This document shows positions 15,819 through 23,422 of a DNA stretch of 27,670 nucleotides, piece by piece (position 1 is the first letter of the stretch; each line of letters opens with the position of its first letter). The stretch lies in NCBI GenBank assembly GCA_023430285.1, contig JAEZAV010000152.1, positions 1 through 27,670 on the forward strand, in the 5' to 3' direction. Made by a program: the position numbers and the translations under genes. Below the pieces are notes generated by a model. That model worked only from the letters and a program-made list of their open reading frames with translations, searched no databases and was not told the DNA's origin. The DNA comes from Methanobacteriota archaeon. GTDB taxonomy: Archaea; Methanobacteriota; Methanobacteria; Methanobacteriales; Methanobacteriaceae.

Positions 15819-16148
15819 TTAACTTCTTGGCCAGTACATGATTACAAATACTCCGAACAGGGCTATGGTTGCACCTATGATTTCAAATCTGTCAGGAGTT
15901 ATTTTATCAACTTGCCATCCCCATAGAAGTGCCATGGCAATAAATATTCCACCATAGGCAGCATATACCCTTCCAAAGTTAGCTGGTTGTAGTGTGGGTA
16001 TGACCCCATAAAGAACCAGGATCACCGCACCGAGTATTGCAAATTCAATGCCTCGACCTTCCCTAATCCATAGCCAAATAAGATAGCCTCCCCCTATCTC
16101 AAATAAACCAGCCAACACAAAGTAAAATATTGATTTTAGGTATTCCAT
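15819..16148 (-). CDS. YnfA/UPF0060 family small membrane transporter
   Basis: A 109-residue protein with four membrane helices. The family signature is clear: FYFVLAGLFEIGGGYLIWLW in helix 1 with the conserved glutamate, a YGVIPTLQPANFGRVYAAYGGIFI block across helices 2-3, and a C-terminal VFVIMYWPR. UPF0060 (YnfA) proteins belong to the small multidrug resistance-like superfamily and have been linked to efflux of cationic compounds. That role is not shown for an archaeal member. It is complete and of normal length. It lies 177 bases downstream of the PH-domain gene, on the same strand, and 177 bases before the lipid reductase. Confidence 0.92.
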   Translation of the reverse strand: MEYLKSIFYFVLAGLFEIGGGYLIWLWIREGRGIEFAILGAVILVLYGVIPTLQPANFGRVYAAYGGIFIAMALLWGWQVDKITPDRFEIIGATIALFGVFVIMYWPRS

Positions 16149-16310
16149 TTAATCACTTCGCCTTAAATTTAGAGATTTTCTTACCGCGATGAAATAATTT
16201 ATAAAAATGATCATATTTAGTTCGGGATTATTTTGATTGTTAAGTTTAGTACTTCTAGTTAAATTCCGTGCTTCTTTTCCCATTTAGTGTTAATTAATTT
16301 TATTTACGAC

Positions 16311-16318
16311 AAAAAAAA
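16311..16318 (-). terminator. Oligo-U terminator of the PH-domain protein gene
   Basis: Eight A on the plus strand (T on the minus strand) lie about eight bases beyond the stop of the PH-domain gene. Confidence 0.4.
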
Positions 16319-16325
16319 GAAATAT

Positions 16326-16949
16326 TTAGAGTTTAAATTTTTTATCGTACTCCTCCATTATGGATCTTCCCGTGATTTTGGGTTCTTCTGTTTTTTTAGG
16401 AGTCTTAGTTTCAAATTCAGGTTCATCTCCATCTATCATTCTGTTGATGGTGTTCTCCACCTCACCAGGATTTGGGATATCTTCGAGTATTATGCTGGTG
16501 TTGTCGTGTCCACCGAACACTTCAATATCTCCAGAGGAGGATATTCTTTCCATTACACTCTGAGATACAACTATGTCCTGAATTTTGTTATAATGCATAT
16601 AGGCCGATTTTTTCCGTATTACTCCACTTTTCAGCATGACTCTCTGGTTTGTTAGAGTGTAGTACGTGGATCTCCAGGACAGGTAATTCCATGAGATCCA
16701 AATAAGAAGCAGCAGAATGATTATCACAATCAAGTCCGTTGTTCCTTCTACAAATGGTATGTTAATGAACGCTCCCACCCTTCCCTGCACCAGAGCAGCA
16801 TATCTTATCAAGGTTGTGAAGAAGTATAGTAGTATTAATACTATTATAAATTTAATGATTGCAGATTTTAGACTTACAACAAATCTGGGCCTGGTTTTAT
16901 ATAATATTCTTTCTCCAGGAATTGAACTTCTTTTATTTCTATCAAACAT
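16326..16949 (-). CDS. Membrane-anchored bacterial PH-domain protein (bPH2, YdbT/DUF304-like)
   Basis: A 207-residue protein with two N-terminal membrane helices (about 25-45 and 70-90) followed by a bPH2 domain (about 92-165). The domain is recognisable by SWRSTYYTLTNQRVMLKSGVIRKKSAYMHYNKIQDIVVSQSVMERI and by GDIEVFGG. A charged, lysine/glutamate-rich cytoplasmic tail follows. The family function is unknown, and membrane association or stress roles are usually proposed. I chose the ATG at 16949, with AAGGT nine bases upstream. A TTG at 16958 overlaps that site. It is transcribed divergently from the UPF0280 gene, sharing a 71-base promoter region. Confidence 0.85.
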   Translation of the reverse strand: MFDRNKRSSIPGERILYKTRPRFVVSLKSAIIKFIIVLILLYFFTTLIRYAALVQGRVGAFINIPFVEGTTDLIVIIILLLLIWISWNYLSWRSTYYTLTNQRVMLKSGVIRKKSAYMHYNKIQDIVVSQSVMERISSSGDIEVFGGHDNTSIILEDIPNPGEVENTINRMIDGDEPEFETKTPKKTEEPKITGRSIMEEYDKKFKL

Positions 16950-16982
16950 GATTATCAAACCTTACTTTCTTGTTGATTATCT

Positions 16983-16994
16983 AAATATTTTATG
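16983..16994 (+). promoter_or_regulatory. TATA-box candidate for UPF0280 gene (leaderless promoter)
   Basis: AAATATTTTATG is centred about 32 bases before the ATG at 17021. No Shine-Dalgarno is visible between them, consistent with a leaderless or very short-leader transcript. Confidence 0.4.
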
Positions 16995-17020
16995 TAGTAA
17001 CAAACAGATTAATTACTCAG

Positions 17021-17806
17021 ATGAAAGCCAAAACAATATTTGAAGAGAGGATAACAATTGGTGAAACCGAACTGAAGGTCAGTTCAGATTTAATGTTGCC
17101 CGAACTTTCAAATTATATTATAAGTTTACGATCACAGCTTAAAGGATACATCAGGAAGAATCCAGAGTTCCTTACAAGTTTTGAACCTTTGACAGTCAAA
17201 GAAACGTTGGACAATAATTTAGGTTCTGATCATAGCCAAAAACGTGAAGTTCCTTTGATAGTTAATTTAATGAGTAGAGCTGGGAGAAGGGCAGATGTTG
17301 GTCCTATGGCTGCTGTTGCAGGAACAATTTCCCAGCTTTTAATGGGTTTTATGGTCGAAAAAGGTGCTAATTTTGTAATTATTGACAACGGTGGAGATAT
17401 ATCCCTTGAAATAAATAGAGATGTTGTGGTGGGACTGTATGCTGGAGAATCTTCCCTTTCAGGAGAACTGGGCTTTAAAATAAAACCTAAACAAACACCC
17501 ATGGGAATATGCACGTCATCCGGAACTGTGGGTCATTCCATCAGCTTTGGAAGGGCTGATTCTGTGACAGTTTTTGCAAATGAAGCTAGCATTGCAGATG
17601 CTCTGGCCACTTCAATCGCCAATGAAGCAAATGGAACTAAAGATGAAGATGCTGTCCAACGATCGTTGGAGCATGCTGAAGAATTTAAGAAATCCATGCG
17701 GGGTGTCATGGTGGTTGTTGGTGAATCAGCAGGAACACTCGGAAGAATTCCCCAGTTGGTTCAAACAGATAAAAAAGTAGTTCTGGGTGATCTTTTCGAA
17801 GTTTGA
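17021..17806 (+). CDS. UPF0280 family protein (ApbE-like)
   Basis: A 261-residue soluble protein of the UPF0280 (COG2122) family, distantly related to the flavin transferase ApbE. Motifs are LMSRAGRRADVGPMAAVAGTISQ at about 84-106, VIIDNGGDISLE at 119-130 (ApbE-like aspartate and glycine turn), MGICTSSGTVGHSISFGRADSVTVFA at about 161-186 and DALATSIAN at 193-201. The family is widespread in methanogens and its biochemical role is not established. The ApbE resemblance suggests nucleotide or flavin handling. It ends four bases from the convergent moeA stop. The ATG has no ribosome site and seems to be leaderless. Confidence 0.85.
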   Translation: MKAKTIFEERITIGETELKVSSDLMLPELSNYIISLRSQLKGYIRKNPEFLTSFEPLTVKETLDNNLGSDHSQKREVPLIVNLMSRAGRRADVGPMAAVAGTISQLLMGFMVEKGANFVIIDNGGDISLEINRDVVVGLYAGESSLSGELGFKIKPKQTPMGICTSSGTVGHSISFGRADSVTVFANEASIADALATSIANEANGTKDEDAVQRSLEHAEEFKKSMRGVMVVVGESAGTLGRIPQLVQTDKKVVLGDLFEV

Positions 17807-17810
17807 TCTT

Positions 17811-19064
17811 CTACCAGTTCCCTAATGGATGAACCTTGACCAAAGTGCCCTTTTCAACTATCTCCACATTTTTTCCAATTTCAATGTAGCCATCTGCTTC
17901 GGCCAAGGAAGTTATTGCCCCAGAATCTTTTAAAATAGGTATTGCATAATCATCATCGACCTTAACAAGTAAAAAATGTTTTCTTCCTTTAGCAGGCCGG
18001 TATCTTCTTGAAAGTGGGATTTTTATGGTATTTGTTTTGTTTAATCGGGATTTAGTTTTAATTGAAGCCATGTCTTTAAGGAATGGTGCAAAAAATAGTT
18101 GAAAAACCATTGAAGCTGCAACAGGATTGCCGGGAAGTCCCACTACGTACTTATCAACACCTTCATTTTCAAAGCGTCCGATTATGGTGGGTTTGCCAGG
18201 TTTGACAGCTATTCCGTGGACAATTACCTCACCCAAATCATCTAGAACTTGTCTTAGAACATCCCCTCGACCTGCAGAAGTGCCTCCGGAAGTGATGATA
18301 AGATCCATGTCTTGACACTCGATTATTTTTCGTTTAAGATCGTTGTAATTATCCTTAACTATCTCAGTTTTGACTGGTATACAACCACAAGCTGTTACTG
18401 CACTTGAGATAGTTTGGGAGTTGATGTCAAATATTTTTCCGTATTGAATTTTCTCATCGTAACGTATCAATTCATTTCCCGTGGATATAACTGCTATTTG
18501 TGGTTTTTTGTAAACAAGAACTGTTTTCAAACCTATGGCACTTAAAACTCCTATTTTTTCGGGGGTTATTGTTGTTCCCTTCTTAAGTAGAAGTTTACCT
18601 TTCTCTATGTCTGAACCTTCCTTTGCAATGTTTTGGCCCATTGTAACACTTTCATGTATGGAAATAGTTCCATCCCTAGCTTCAGTATATTCCACCATGA
18701 CAACTGCATCTGCACCTTCAGGCAAAGGAGATCCTGTTCCCACTTCTGTGCAGAAACCATTCTTTACAATTTCTTTTGGAACGTCCCCTGCACCTATAAC
18801 TTCTAAAAGTTCCAATTTAACTGGTTCATCTTCAGAAGCTAAGAATGTATCTTCAGAGATCACAGCATATCCATCCATGGTTACCTTTCTAAATGGCGGA
18901 AGATTTATTGTTGAATAAATGTCTTCGGCCAGCACTCGATACAGAGAGCTTTCTATTGAAACAGCTTCGTTCTTTTTGATCGTTTGAAAATTACTGATGA
19001 TTTCTTTGACATCATCGGGGTTTTTTATGTCCAGAAATTCGTTTCCCATATAAACACGTTCCAT
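17811..19064 (-). CDS. moeA: Molybdopterin molybdenumtransferase
   Basis: Inserts molybdate or tungstate into adenylylated molybdopterin in molybdenum/tungsten cofactor synthesis. In a methanogen the cofactor serves formylmethanofuran and formate dehydrogenases. The roughly 417-residue protein has all MoeA domains: the N-terminal substrate-entry part with LPPFRKVTMDGYA, GAGDVP and EVGTGSPLPEGADAVVMVE; the MoCF-binding domain with ISTGNEL, KIFDINSQTI, ITSGGTSAGRGD and GLPGNPVAASMVF; and the C-terminal beta domain (about 345-417). The start is uncertain. An AT-rich element at about 19088-19096 is leaderless distance from ATG 19064. TTG 19073 and ATG 19049 are alternatives. It is convergent with the UPF0280 gene. 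Confidence 0.92.
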   Translation of the reverse strand: MERVYMGNEFLDIKNPDDVKEIISNFQTIKKNEAVSIESSLYRVLAEDIYSTINLPPFRKVTMDGYAVISEDTFLASEDEPVKLELLEVIGAGDVPKEIVKNGFCTEVGTGSPLPEGADAVVMVEYTEARDGTISIHESVTMGQNIAKEGSDIEKGKLLLKKGTTITPEKIGVLSAIGLKTVLVYKKPQIAVISTGNELIRYDEKIQYGKIFDINSQTISSAVTACGCIPVKTEIVKDNYNDLKRKIIECQDMDLIITSGGTSAGRGDVLRQVLDDLGEVIVHGIAVKPGKPTIIGRFENEGVDKYVVGLPGNPVAASMVFQLFFAPFLKDMASIKTKSRLNKTNTIKIPLSRRYRPAKGRKHFLLVKVDDDYAIPILKDSGAITSLAEADGYIEIGKNVEIVEKGTLVKVHPLGNW

Positions 19065-19208
19065 CCACTTCAATGAATTGGAATTAATATTTTAATTACT
19101 AAGCTATGTTTTCAATCTATTTTAGTGTTTGTATTAATCTTCGAGAACTTTTCAAATGCTCTTGCCAAACTAAAATATAATCCCTTAAACACACTATTCT
19201 CCTTGACG

Positions 19209-19400
19209 TTAGGATTTATTAAAATGGATCTTGTCGTGAGGAGTATATGAAACTTGGATGATTAATACAATCACCTGCCAAGCAGTTTCATGGTCACCCT
19301 CTTGTTCTGTTCCCACCTACATGTTTCCATACATATTCATCAGGATCAGGGACTATTTAAAAACCTGTAAATGTTGCTGAATATTTAAAAATAGCCATTT
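19209..19400 (-). pseudogene. Decayed IS630-like transposase C-terminal fragment
   Basis: On the minus strand one frame reads VPDPDEYVWKHVGGNRTRG and then stops at 19294. This closely resembles the conserved IS630-type DDE transposase block (S-P-E-L-N-P-D-E-x-V-W-x-x-L/V-K), whose glutamate is the last catalytic residue. Just before it, in another frame, YRFLNSP matches the usual hydrophobic YxLPxYSP lead-in. After the stop a second frame continues as GDHETAWQVIVLIIQVSYTPHDKI and ends at 19209, similar to the family's helical tail. So at least two frameshifts have broken the gene. No upstream two-thirds and no terminal inverted repeats were recognised. The family call rests on one motif and my memory of its consensus. 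Confidence 0.4.
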
Positions 19401-19818
19401 ACGGGCATATTTTTTGATGGGAATCCCTATCAGAATTGGAGGTGTAAAAAAAACTTGAAGGATTAAAAATAGTATGCGTTTATGAAAGAAAGTTTTTAGA
19501 GTGTTTATCCATCATCATCCAATGCAAATATGATCAAATAAAGGCACCATCTTGTTCGATACATTTCCCAAGGTAGTTGTTCAAGTTATTGGACCATGAA
19601 CCCCTTAAATAGTTCTTTAAATATTTTGTATCAAGAAATTTTGAAACAAAATCTGCTTGTAAAAGCTCTCTTATATATACCCCAAAACACTAAATAAAAT
19701 AAGAAGGTTAAATGATCGATACAGTATGTTAATAAACTATTTATTGTTGTTAATATGATTTTACAATTTATGTGAAAATCCACCATTATTCTGAAGATCA
19801 ATATTAACTTCGCAGAAA

Positions 19819-19825
19819 GGAGGAG
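19819..19825 (+). promoter_or_regulatory. Shine-Dalgarno deciding the TTG start of aIF1A
   Basis: GGAGGAG lies five bases before TTG 19831. No in-frame ATG is close by, and the protein would otherwise lose its conserved N-terminus. Confidence 0.65.
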
Positions 19826-19830
19826 AGTGT

Positions 19831-20136
19831 TTGACAAGAGGACAAAATCAAAGCCCACAAGAAGTTAGAAGAGTAAGGTCACCCCGAAGAGGGGAAATTC
19901 CAGGGGTAGTCGAGCAGATACTCGGCCATGGAAAACTAAAAGTCAGATGCGCAGATGGAAAGACTCGATTATCTAGGATTCCTGGAAAAATGAAAAAGAG
20001 GATCTGGATAAGGGAAGGAGATGTGGTTTTAATAAAGCCATGGGATTTCCAGAGCGATGAAAAAGCCGATGTTATATGGAGATACACCCGTACTGAAGCC
20101 AACTGGCTTGAAAGACGTGGTTACTTAAAACTCTAA
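19831..20136 (+). CDS. eif1A: Translation initiation factor aIF1A
   Basis: The archaeal orthologue of eukaryotic eIF1A and bacterial IF1. It binds the A site of the small ribosomal subunit during initiation. The 101-residue protein has a basic, flexible N-terminus (TRGQNQSPQEVRRVRSPRRGE) followed by the S1/IF1 OB fold (about 22-95). Diagnostic segments are VVEQILGHGKLKVRCADGKTRLSRIPGKMKKRIWI, REGDVVLIKPWDFQSDEKADVIWRY and a C-terminal LERRGYLKL. It starts with TTG after a strong GGAGGAG site. It heads a plus-strand block of RIO1 kinase, KH protein and topoisomerase VI genes, an order I recall as shared by other Methanobacteriales. Confidence 0.95.
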   Translation: MTRGQNQSPQEVRRVRSPRRGEIPGVVEQILGHGKLKVRCADGKTRLSRIPGKMKKRIWIREGDVVLIKPWDFQSDEKADVIWRYTRTEANWLERRGYLKL

Positions 20137-20324
20137 TAATCTTTTTATCAATGCAAAAATGGTTTAGAATTTAAACAGTCCAATGAAAGGGACTGATAAA
20201 AATCCATACTATTTTAAACTTAAAATCTTTCAATCTACTAAGTTATTTCTATTAATACTGTCCATTAAATGTTAATAGAGTAAATACTAATTTGAAGTTG
20301 TGTAGAAGCATTTTGGTGAAATTA

Positions 20325-21095
20325 ATGTGTTCTAAGGTATCGAAAGCAGATAATGACTTGAGAAAACTCCTATCTGAAAAGCGTTTAAAGGGAGATGAAG
20401 ACAGAAAAGTGGGGAGTGAAGTTTTTGACAAGCTCACACTTGAAACCCTCTACAAACTTGCTAAGATGGGTTACGTTAACCAGCTTCAAGGAGCCATCAG
20501 TACAGGAAAGGAAGCTAATGTATTTAAAGGGGTAGATGATCAAGGAAATTTTGTTGCTGTGAAAATATACCGTGTAAGCACTTCAGATTTTAAAAAAATG
20601 CAACAGTATATCCAGGGAGATCCAAGATTCAGTGTAAAAACTTCCAATAAGCGTCAGATCATTAATACATGGGTTACCAAAGAAATGAGAAATCTTAAGC
20701 GAGCTCTCGATGTTGGTGTTAAAGTACCAAAACCCCTGGTGGCAAAGAACAACGTTCTGGTCATGGAATTCATTGGTGATGATATTGGAAATCCTGCACA
20801 ATTAATGAGACAAACAAAAATCTCAAATCCTGATTATGTAGTAGATAAAATACTGAATTATGTTAAAATACTTTATAATGATGCTAAACTCGTTCATGGT
20901 GATTTATCAGGTTACAATATTTTAATTGACGATGGAGAACCCGTTATTATTGACATTTCCCAAGGCGTCACAGTCGACAATCCAATATCAAGGGAGCTTT
21001 TAAATAGAGATATAAACAATTTAGTCAATGATTTTAAAAAAATGGGTGTTGAGATATCCAAAGATGAGATTAAAAGTAAAATTATGGATTTATGA
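20325..21095 (+). CDS. rio1: RIO1-type serine protein kinase
   Basis: An atypical protein kinase/ATPase of the RIO1 family, required for late small-subunit ribosome maturation in eukaryotes and probably in archaea. It is 256 residues from ATG 20325. The flexible N-terminus is followed by the ATP-binding STGKEANVF at 59-67, Lys80 in FVAVKIYR, the flexible loop with FKKMQQYIQGDPRF, a hinge at LVMEFIGDD, the catalytic loop HGDLSGYNIL at 191-200 (Asp193, Asn198) and the metal-binding IIDISQG at 208-214 (Asp210). The catalytic loop has glycine where most RIO1 proteins have glutamate (LSEYN). I chose ATG 20325 because GGTGA lies at 20315-20319. An in-frame TTG at 20292 lacks a site. The next gene encodes the KH protein, a Dim2/Pno1 relative, its expected partner. 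Confidence 0.93.
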   Translation: MCSKVSKADNDLRKLLSEKRLKGDEDRKVGSEVFDKLTLETLYKLAKMGYVNQLQGAISTGKEANVFKGVDDQGNFVAVKIYRVSTSDFKKMQQYIQGDPRFSVKTSNKRQIINTWVTKEMRNLKRALDVGVKVPKPLVAKNNVLVMEFIGDDIGNPAQLMRQTKISNPDYVVDKILNYVKILYNDAKLVHGDLSGYNILIDDGEPVIIDISQGVTVDNPISRELLNRDINNLVNDFKKMGVEISKDEIKSKIMDL

Positions 21096-21153
21096 GATTA
21101 GTAAAGTATATTATAAAGGATATGAATATATTTATATAAATTGAGGTGAGATC

Positions 21154-21732
21154 ATGCCTAACACAGAATACCTCAAAATTCCCCGCGAAAGAGTAGGGGT
21201 CTTAATTGGGAAAAACGGCATTACTAAGGATGAAATTGAGAATTTGACTAAAACTGACATAAACATCGACAGTGAAACTGGAAGCATTTCAGTATCCCCC
21301 ACAGAAGAAACTGAAGACCCATTGGCTGTCTGGAAATCAAGATACATTGTTAAAGCTATTGGTAGAGGATTCAATCCAGAAATTTCTTTAAAACTTTTAA
21401 GTGATGAAACCCTCCTAGAAATAATTAATTTACCAGACTACGTTGGTAAATCCAAAAAGGCTATAATGAGACAGAAAGCCAGAATAATTGGTAAAGAAGG
21501 ACGTACCAAGGATATTATCATCGACATGACCGGTGTTGATATTTCGATCTATGGAAAAACAGTTGCAATCATTGGAGATATGAAACAAATACACATAGCC
21601 AAAGAAGCTGTTGAAATGATCTTAAACGGTGTGAGGCACAAAACTGTTTATGCATTCCTTGAAAAGAAATCAAGGGATATGAAGATCCAAGAATTCCATA
21701 GAATTGCTAAGGATGAAACAGACATTACATAA
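21154..21732 (+). CDS. Archaeal KH-domain RNA-binding protein (Dim2/Pno1-like)
   Basis: A 192-residue protein with two KH domains. It is the universal archaeal KH protein related to eukaryotic Dim2/Pno1, which binds the 3-prime end region of small-subunit rRNA. The first KH domain contains IPRERVGVLIGKNGITKDEIE (about 9-29, with the GxxG loop GKNG). A helical linker with AVWKSRYIVKAIGRGFNP follows. The second domain contains RIIGKEGRTKDIIIDMTGVDISIYGKTVAIIG (about 110-141, GKEG loop). The C-terminus HRIAKDETDIT is polar. The ATG follows an ideal GAGGTGA at 21143-21149. It lies 58 bases after rio1 and 73 before top6B. Its placement beside RIO1 and aIF1A supports a role in small-subunit biogenesis. 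Confidence 0.9.
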   Translation: MPNTEYLKIPRERVGVLIGKNGITKDEIENLTKTDINIDSETGSISVSPTEETEDPLAVWKSRYIVKAIGRGFNPEISLKLLSDETLLEIINLPDYVGKSKKAIMRQKARIIGKEGRTKDIIIDMTGVDISIYGKTVAIIGDMKQIHIAKEAVEMILNGVRHKTVYAFLEKKSRDMKIQEFHRIAKDETDIT

Positions 21733-21747
21733 ATTCAAATTTATAGA

Positions 21748-21757
21748 TTTTATAAAT
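21748..21757 (+). promoter_or_regulatory. TATA-box candidate for the topoisomerase VI operon
   Basis: TTTTATAAAT is centred near 21753, about 50 bases before the top6B start. The predicted transcription start is near 21779, inside the palindrome at 21769-21788. Confidence 0.45.
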
Positions 21758-21768
21758 TTTTAAATACT

Positions 21769-21788
21769 TGATTATGGATCCATAATCA
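21769..21788 (+). promoter_or_regulatory. Perfect 20-bp palindrome over the predicted top6BA transcription start
   Basis: Bases 21769-21788 (TGATTATGGA followed by its exact reverse complement) form a gapless palindrome. It lies between the TATA candidate and the Shine-Dalgarno AAGGAGG (21793-21799) of top6B. A dimeric regulator could bind here and block transcription start. In the RNA it would only form a hairpin with a strained tip. Operator function is inference from position. Confidence 0.45.
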
Positions 21789-21805
21789 TTTTAAGGAGGC
21801 TAAGT

Positions 21806-23422
21806 TTGGAGAGAGAAGCATCAGAACTTTTTGAAGAATTTAAGGAACTTACAGCATCTGAATTTTTCAGAAGGAACAAACAAATGCTGGGATTCTCAGG
21901 AAAAATAAGGTCCCTCACAATGGTATTTCACGAGCTGATAACCAACAGTTTCGATGCTGCAGAAGAGGCAGGAATCCAACCTGAAATATCCATAGACCTT
22001 AAGAGAGTTGACAAGGACCATTACATACTTAAACATAAAGATAATGGGCCAGGAATTCCAGAAAATTACATCACCAAAGTATACTGTACCATGTTTGCAG
22101 GTTCTAAGTTCAGGAACATTCAATCCAGGGGACAGCAAGGTTTAGGTTGCAGTGGGTGTGTGTTGTTGTCTCAGATGACCACAGGTAAACCTGCAAGAGT
22201 AATTTCAGGCTATAAAAAGGGCGACGAAATTAAAGGCGTTGAAATGACCTTTAAAATGGATGTTAAAACCAATAAAGGTCTGATACTCAATAAGAAAAAA
22301 GTAGATGTGGACTCTACTGGTGTTGCAATTGAACTTCAATTCAAGGATGTATCCTATTCCTTGAGTGAGCAGGGTGCATTTGAGTACATTCGAAGGAGTA
22401 TGATTGCTAACCCACATGCAAAGGTTACCTTCCGAGATCCTACAGGACAACTGTTTATATTCCATAGGGCAACTGAAATCATACCACCGCTTCCAAAAGA
22501 AGTTCTTCCTCACCCTAAAGGAGTTACGGCTGATGATTTGATATTCATGGCCAAACATACCGATAAAAGGAGATTTAGAAGTCTTTTAACCAGTTCTTTG
22601 TCGAGGATGTCCACCAAGAGGGTGAATGAGATCGAAGAAATAACCAAGATCGATCTTAATAAAAGGCCTAAAGACATGAAATGGGAAGAAGCAGAACAGA
22701 TCGTTGAACTGTTTGCTCAGATGGATTTCATGGCCCCTCCTACTTCTGGATTGATCCCAATTGGGAAGGAACAAATTGAAAAGGGTATTAAAGAAATTTT
22801 AAACCCAGAATTTGTGGCAACAACCACCAGGAAACCTAAAACTTATCGTGGAGGAGTATCTTTCATTATAGAAGCAGGTATTGCCTACGGAGGAAATTCT
22901 GGAAGGGTTGTTGGAGATCAGAAACGATCCGAAATTATGAGGTTTGCAAACAGGGTTCCACTTAGCTTTGATCAGGGAAGCTGTGCTTTGACAGAAGCTT
23001 TGAAGAGTATTGATTGGAAACGATATGGAATACGTGATATTGAAAATACACCCATAACTGTTTTTGTTAACATCGTATCTACCAATGTACCATACCTTTC
23101 TACAGGTAAGCAGAGTGTTGCTCCAGAGGATGAGATTCTTCATGAGGTCAGACAGGCCACAATGAAAATTGCAAGGAGTCTCCAAAAGTATCTTAATGCA
23201 AAGAGGGCAGCTAAGGAAGAGGAAATGCGTTCCAAAATATTTGAAACCTACGTTCCTGTGATTCTAAAGGAAGCAGCTATACTGTCTGGAAAGGATGTTC
23301 CAGAATACGATTATATACTTGCAAAGGTTACCAGAAGGCCTAAAATTCTGGATGAAATTGACAGTGAAACATTACAAGAGTTAACTAATGATGATATGGT
23401 AGGCGATAAGGATGACGAGTAG
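21806..23422 (+). CDS. top6B: DNA topoisomerase VI subunit B
   Basis: ATPase subunit of the type IIB topoisomerase, which relaxes and decatenates DNA by passing one duplex through another. The 538-residue protein has the GHKL fold with FHELITNSFDAAEEAG (catalytic Glu43, Mg ligand Asn47), DNGPGIP at 79-85, RGQQGLGCSGC at 108-118 and the Lys-containing STGKQSVAPEDE loop of the transducer domain (about 430). An H2TH region lies in between (about 235-305). The tail is acidic. The start is TTG at 21806, preceded by AAGGAGG at 21793-21799. Its last 11 bases overlap the start of top6A, so A and B subunits are made in a coupled way. Confidence 0.96.
   Translation: MEREASELFEEFKELTASEFFRRNKQMLGFSGKIRSLTMVFHELITNSFDAAEEAGIQPEISIDLKRVDKDHYILKHKDNGPGIPENYITKVYCTMFAGSKFRNIQSRGQQGLGCSGCVLLSQMTTGKPARVISGYKKGDEIKGVEMTFKMDVKTNKGLILNKKKVDVDSTGVAIELQFKDVSYSLSEQGAFEYIRRSMIANPHAKVTFRDPTGQLFIFHRATEIIPPLPKEVLPHPKGVTADDLIFMAKHTDKRRFRSLLTSSLSRMSTKRVNEIEEITKIDLNKRPKDMKWEEAEQIVELFAQMDFMAPPTSGLIPIGKEQIEKGIKEILNPEFVATTTRKPKTYRGGVSFIIEAGIAYGGNSGRVVGDQKRSEIMRFANRVPLSFDQGSCALTEALKSIDWKRYGIRDIENTPITVFVNIVSTNVPYLSTGKQSVAPEDEILHEVRQATMKIARSLQKYLNAKRAAKEEEMRSKIFETYVPVILKEAAILSGKDVPEYDYILAKVTRRPKILDEIDSETLQELTNDDMVGDKDDE

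Larger units (their letters stand above)
19065..19830. other. Gene-poor region between moeA and aIF1A
   Basis: About 760 bases with no intact gene. On the minus strand it contains remnants reading like the end of an IS630-type transposase (about 19209-19400) and an orphan open frame without a start (19534-19689). The rest is AT-rich filler and, near the end, the leader of the aIF1A gene with GGAGGAG at 19819-19825. I see no tRNA or recognisable structured RNA. Confidence 0.5.

Noticed and set aside
16287..16655. 122-codon plus-strand frame across the PH-domain gene
   Set aside because: It is antisense to a clear bPH2 gene, and the phenylalanine/tyrosine-rich translation is typical of a shadow frame.
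19065..19830. Possible structured RNA gene (C/D box sRNA, RNase P or SRP RNA) in the long gap
   Set aside because: No paired C and D boxes at proper distance and no conserved RNA core motifs were found. The sequence is better explained by decayed coding remnants and a leader.
19631..19858. 75-codon minus-strand open frame upstream of aIF1A
   Set aside because: It overlaps the aIF1A ribosome site and start. Its hydrophobic appearance is what AT-rich sequence gives by chance.
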